Assembly (NCBI GenBank): GCA_021781625.1
Contig: JAJXWL010000010.1
Span: forward strand, 1-22,593
Source of the DNA: a bacterium
GTDB taxonomy: Bacteria > Spirochaetota > Spirochaetia > JABEVK01
DNA: 22,593 bases
Direction: 5' to 3'
Shown here: positions 21,828 to 22,593 of the stretch, piece by piece
How positions within the stretch are numbered: position 1 is the stretch's first letter
How the letters are laid out: each line of letters starts with the position of its first letter
Translations under genes and position numbers: made by a program
Notes under the pieces: model-generated
Databases searched by the model: none
Told to the model about the DNA's origin: nothing
What the model saw: the letters and a program-made list of their open reading frames with translations, nothing else

Positions 21828-22593
21828 GCGCCTCCCCTTTGGTAGCGATCTAAGAATTCCTGCCGAAAGGTCGTAAATTGATCGCGGCGAATACTTTCAC
21901 GGATTTTTTCTAAGAACGTGTGCAGAAATAAGAGGTTATGTTCCGTGGCCAGCATAGGCCCCAAAATCTCGTTGCACTTAAACATCTGCCTTAAAAAGGC
22001 ACGACTGTAATTTTGACAAGCTTGGCAGGTACAATCCTCTTGAATAGGACGAAAATCTTTCTCAAAGCGACTTTTTTTAAGGTCGATCACCCCATCCTCA
22101 GTGAAAACAGCACCATTACGTGCGATTCTTGTGGGATATACACAATCAAACATATCGATGCCGTGAGCAACAGCCGTTAAAATGTAATCTGGCGTGCCAA
22201 TCCCCATCAGGTACCTTGGCTTATCTCGTGGCAACAAATCGGCAGTAAACGCCGTGAGCTCCTCAAAAACTTCAGGAGCCTCACCCACCGAAAGACCACC
22301 TATCGCCACACCAGATGTATCAAGTTCAAGAATTTCTTGAGCACTACGTCGGCGCAAATCCTGATAAAAATGCCCTTGAACGATCCCAAAGAGTTTCCCC
22401 TCATACGTTTCGCGATACTCTTTCCAGCGGGTAACACTTCGTTGAGCCCAATGGGTGGTAATTTCGAGTGCTTTTTCTGCTTCTCGATAAGTCGCTTCGG
22501 GGGCACTACAAACATCCAGGGGCATCAAAATGTCACTGCCAAAAATGGCTTGAAGATCGACAACTTTTTCGGGCGTCAGTTGATGATAAGCCC
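21824..22593 (-). CDS. tgt: Queuine/preQ1 tRNA-guanine transglycosylase (5' end outside window)
   Basis: TGT exchanges guanine 34 of GUN-anticodon tRNAs for a queuine precursor. About 255 C-terminal residues are visible and the N-terminus lies beyond the right edge. Seen in order are GSDILMPLDVCS with the general-base aspartate, GIVQGHFYQDLRRRSA, AIGGLSVGE, LMGIGTPDYI, and the nucleophile motif DMFDCVYPTRIARNGAVFT. The zinc site follows as CTCQACQ with a later histidine (TEHNLLFLHTFL). All catalytic and zinc residues are therefore present and the enzyme looks intact. The frame stays open to the window end, so the TTG at 22528 is not the real start. The stop overlaps the murJ start (ATGA). Confidence 0.96.
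   Translation of the reverse strand, partial: AYHQLTPEKVVDLQAIFGSDILMPLDVCSAPEATYREAEKALEITTHWAQRSVTRWKEYRETYEGKLFGIVQGHFYQDLRRRSAQEILELDTSGVAIGGLSVGEAPEVFEELTAFTADLLPRDKPRYLMGIGTPDYILTAVAHGIDMFDCVYPTRIARNGAVFTEDGVIDLKKSRFEKDFRPIQEDCTCQACQNYSRAFLRQMFKCNEILGPMLATEHNLLFLHTFLEKIRESIRRDQFTTFRQEFLDRYQRGGA

Noticed and set aside
1..22593. Mobile element, phage, CRISPR, toxin-antitoxin or defence island
   Set aside because: I found no transposase, integrase, array, or small toxin/antitoxin pair. The genes are mostly core or envelope genes in tightly packed order.

Overview
The window is a gene-dense stretch of a spirochaete chromosome. Sixteen protein genes fill almost all of it. The longest gaps are about 119 bp upstream of recA and about 105 bp between the rpe and TPR-greA transcription units. 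No gene-free stretch exceeds 300 bp, and I see no rRNA, tRNA, CRISPR array, insertion sequence or phage gene. Three things point to a spirochaete: a 900-residue GreA with a huge helical-repeat N-terminus, a single protein joining cytidylate kinase to six-domain ribosomal protein S1, and a lipoprotein with a relaxed lipobox (MNSC). From memory, Borrelia keeps the order rpsA, cmk, rluB-like gene, recA, greA and also a tgt-mviN(murJ) pair. This is recollection and was not searched. Base composition looks to be in the mid-40s percent GC by eye.

Layout. (1) Minus strand, 13.1 kb down to 1: rpe, a periplasmic TPR/coiled-coil protein, an unknown exported protein, a TPR membrane protein, recA (own promoter), folK, scpA, scpB, rluB-type pseudouridine synthase, cmk-rpsA fusion, a GAF-AAA+-Fis transcription activator, a membrane-anchored TPR protein, a lipoprotein and the start of a membrane protein. 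Most neighbours overlap by 1-20 nt or lie within 20 nt, so translation is probably coupled over long runs. (2) Plus strand, 13.2-19.0 kb: a strong sigma-70 promoter drives a TPR protein, the giant GreA and a VWA-like membrane protein. (3) Minus strand, right edge: tgt (cut by the window end), murJ and an exported HEAT-repeat protein. This unit runs tail-to-tail into the VWA gene with a 42-bp antisense coding overlap.

How it fits together. The left unit combines DNA repair (recA), chromosome segregation (scpAB), rRNA modification (rluB), folate synthesis (folK), CMP recycling and translation initiation (cmk-rpsA). The rest is largely cell envelope: murJ, a lipoprotein and several exported or membrane solenoid proteins. 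Six of the sixteen proteins are TPR or HEAT solenoids, which suggests several uncharacterised protein-protein assemblies.

The observations most worth a second look are: two poly-G tracts inside coding sequences that could switch genes by slippage; the non-canonical GAFTDA loop in the sigma-54-type activator; the giant GreA beside a transmembrane VWA protein; a probable CTG start on the HEAT gene; a palindrome in the divergent promoter region; and an inverted repeat bracketing the recA -10 element.
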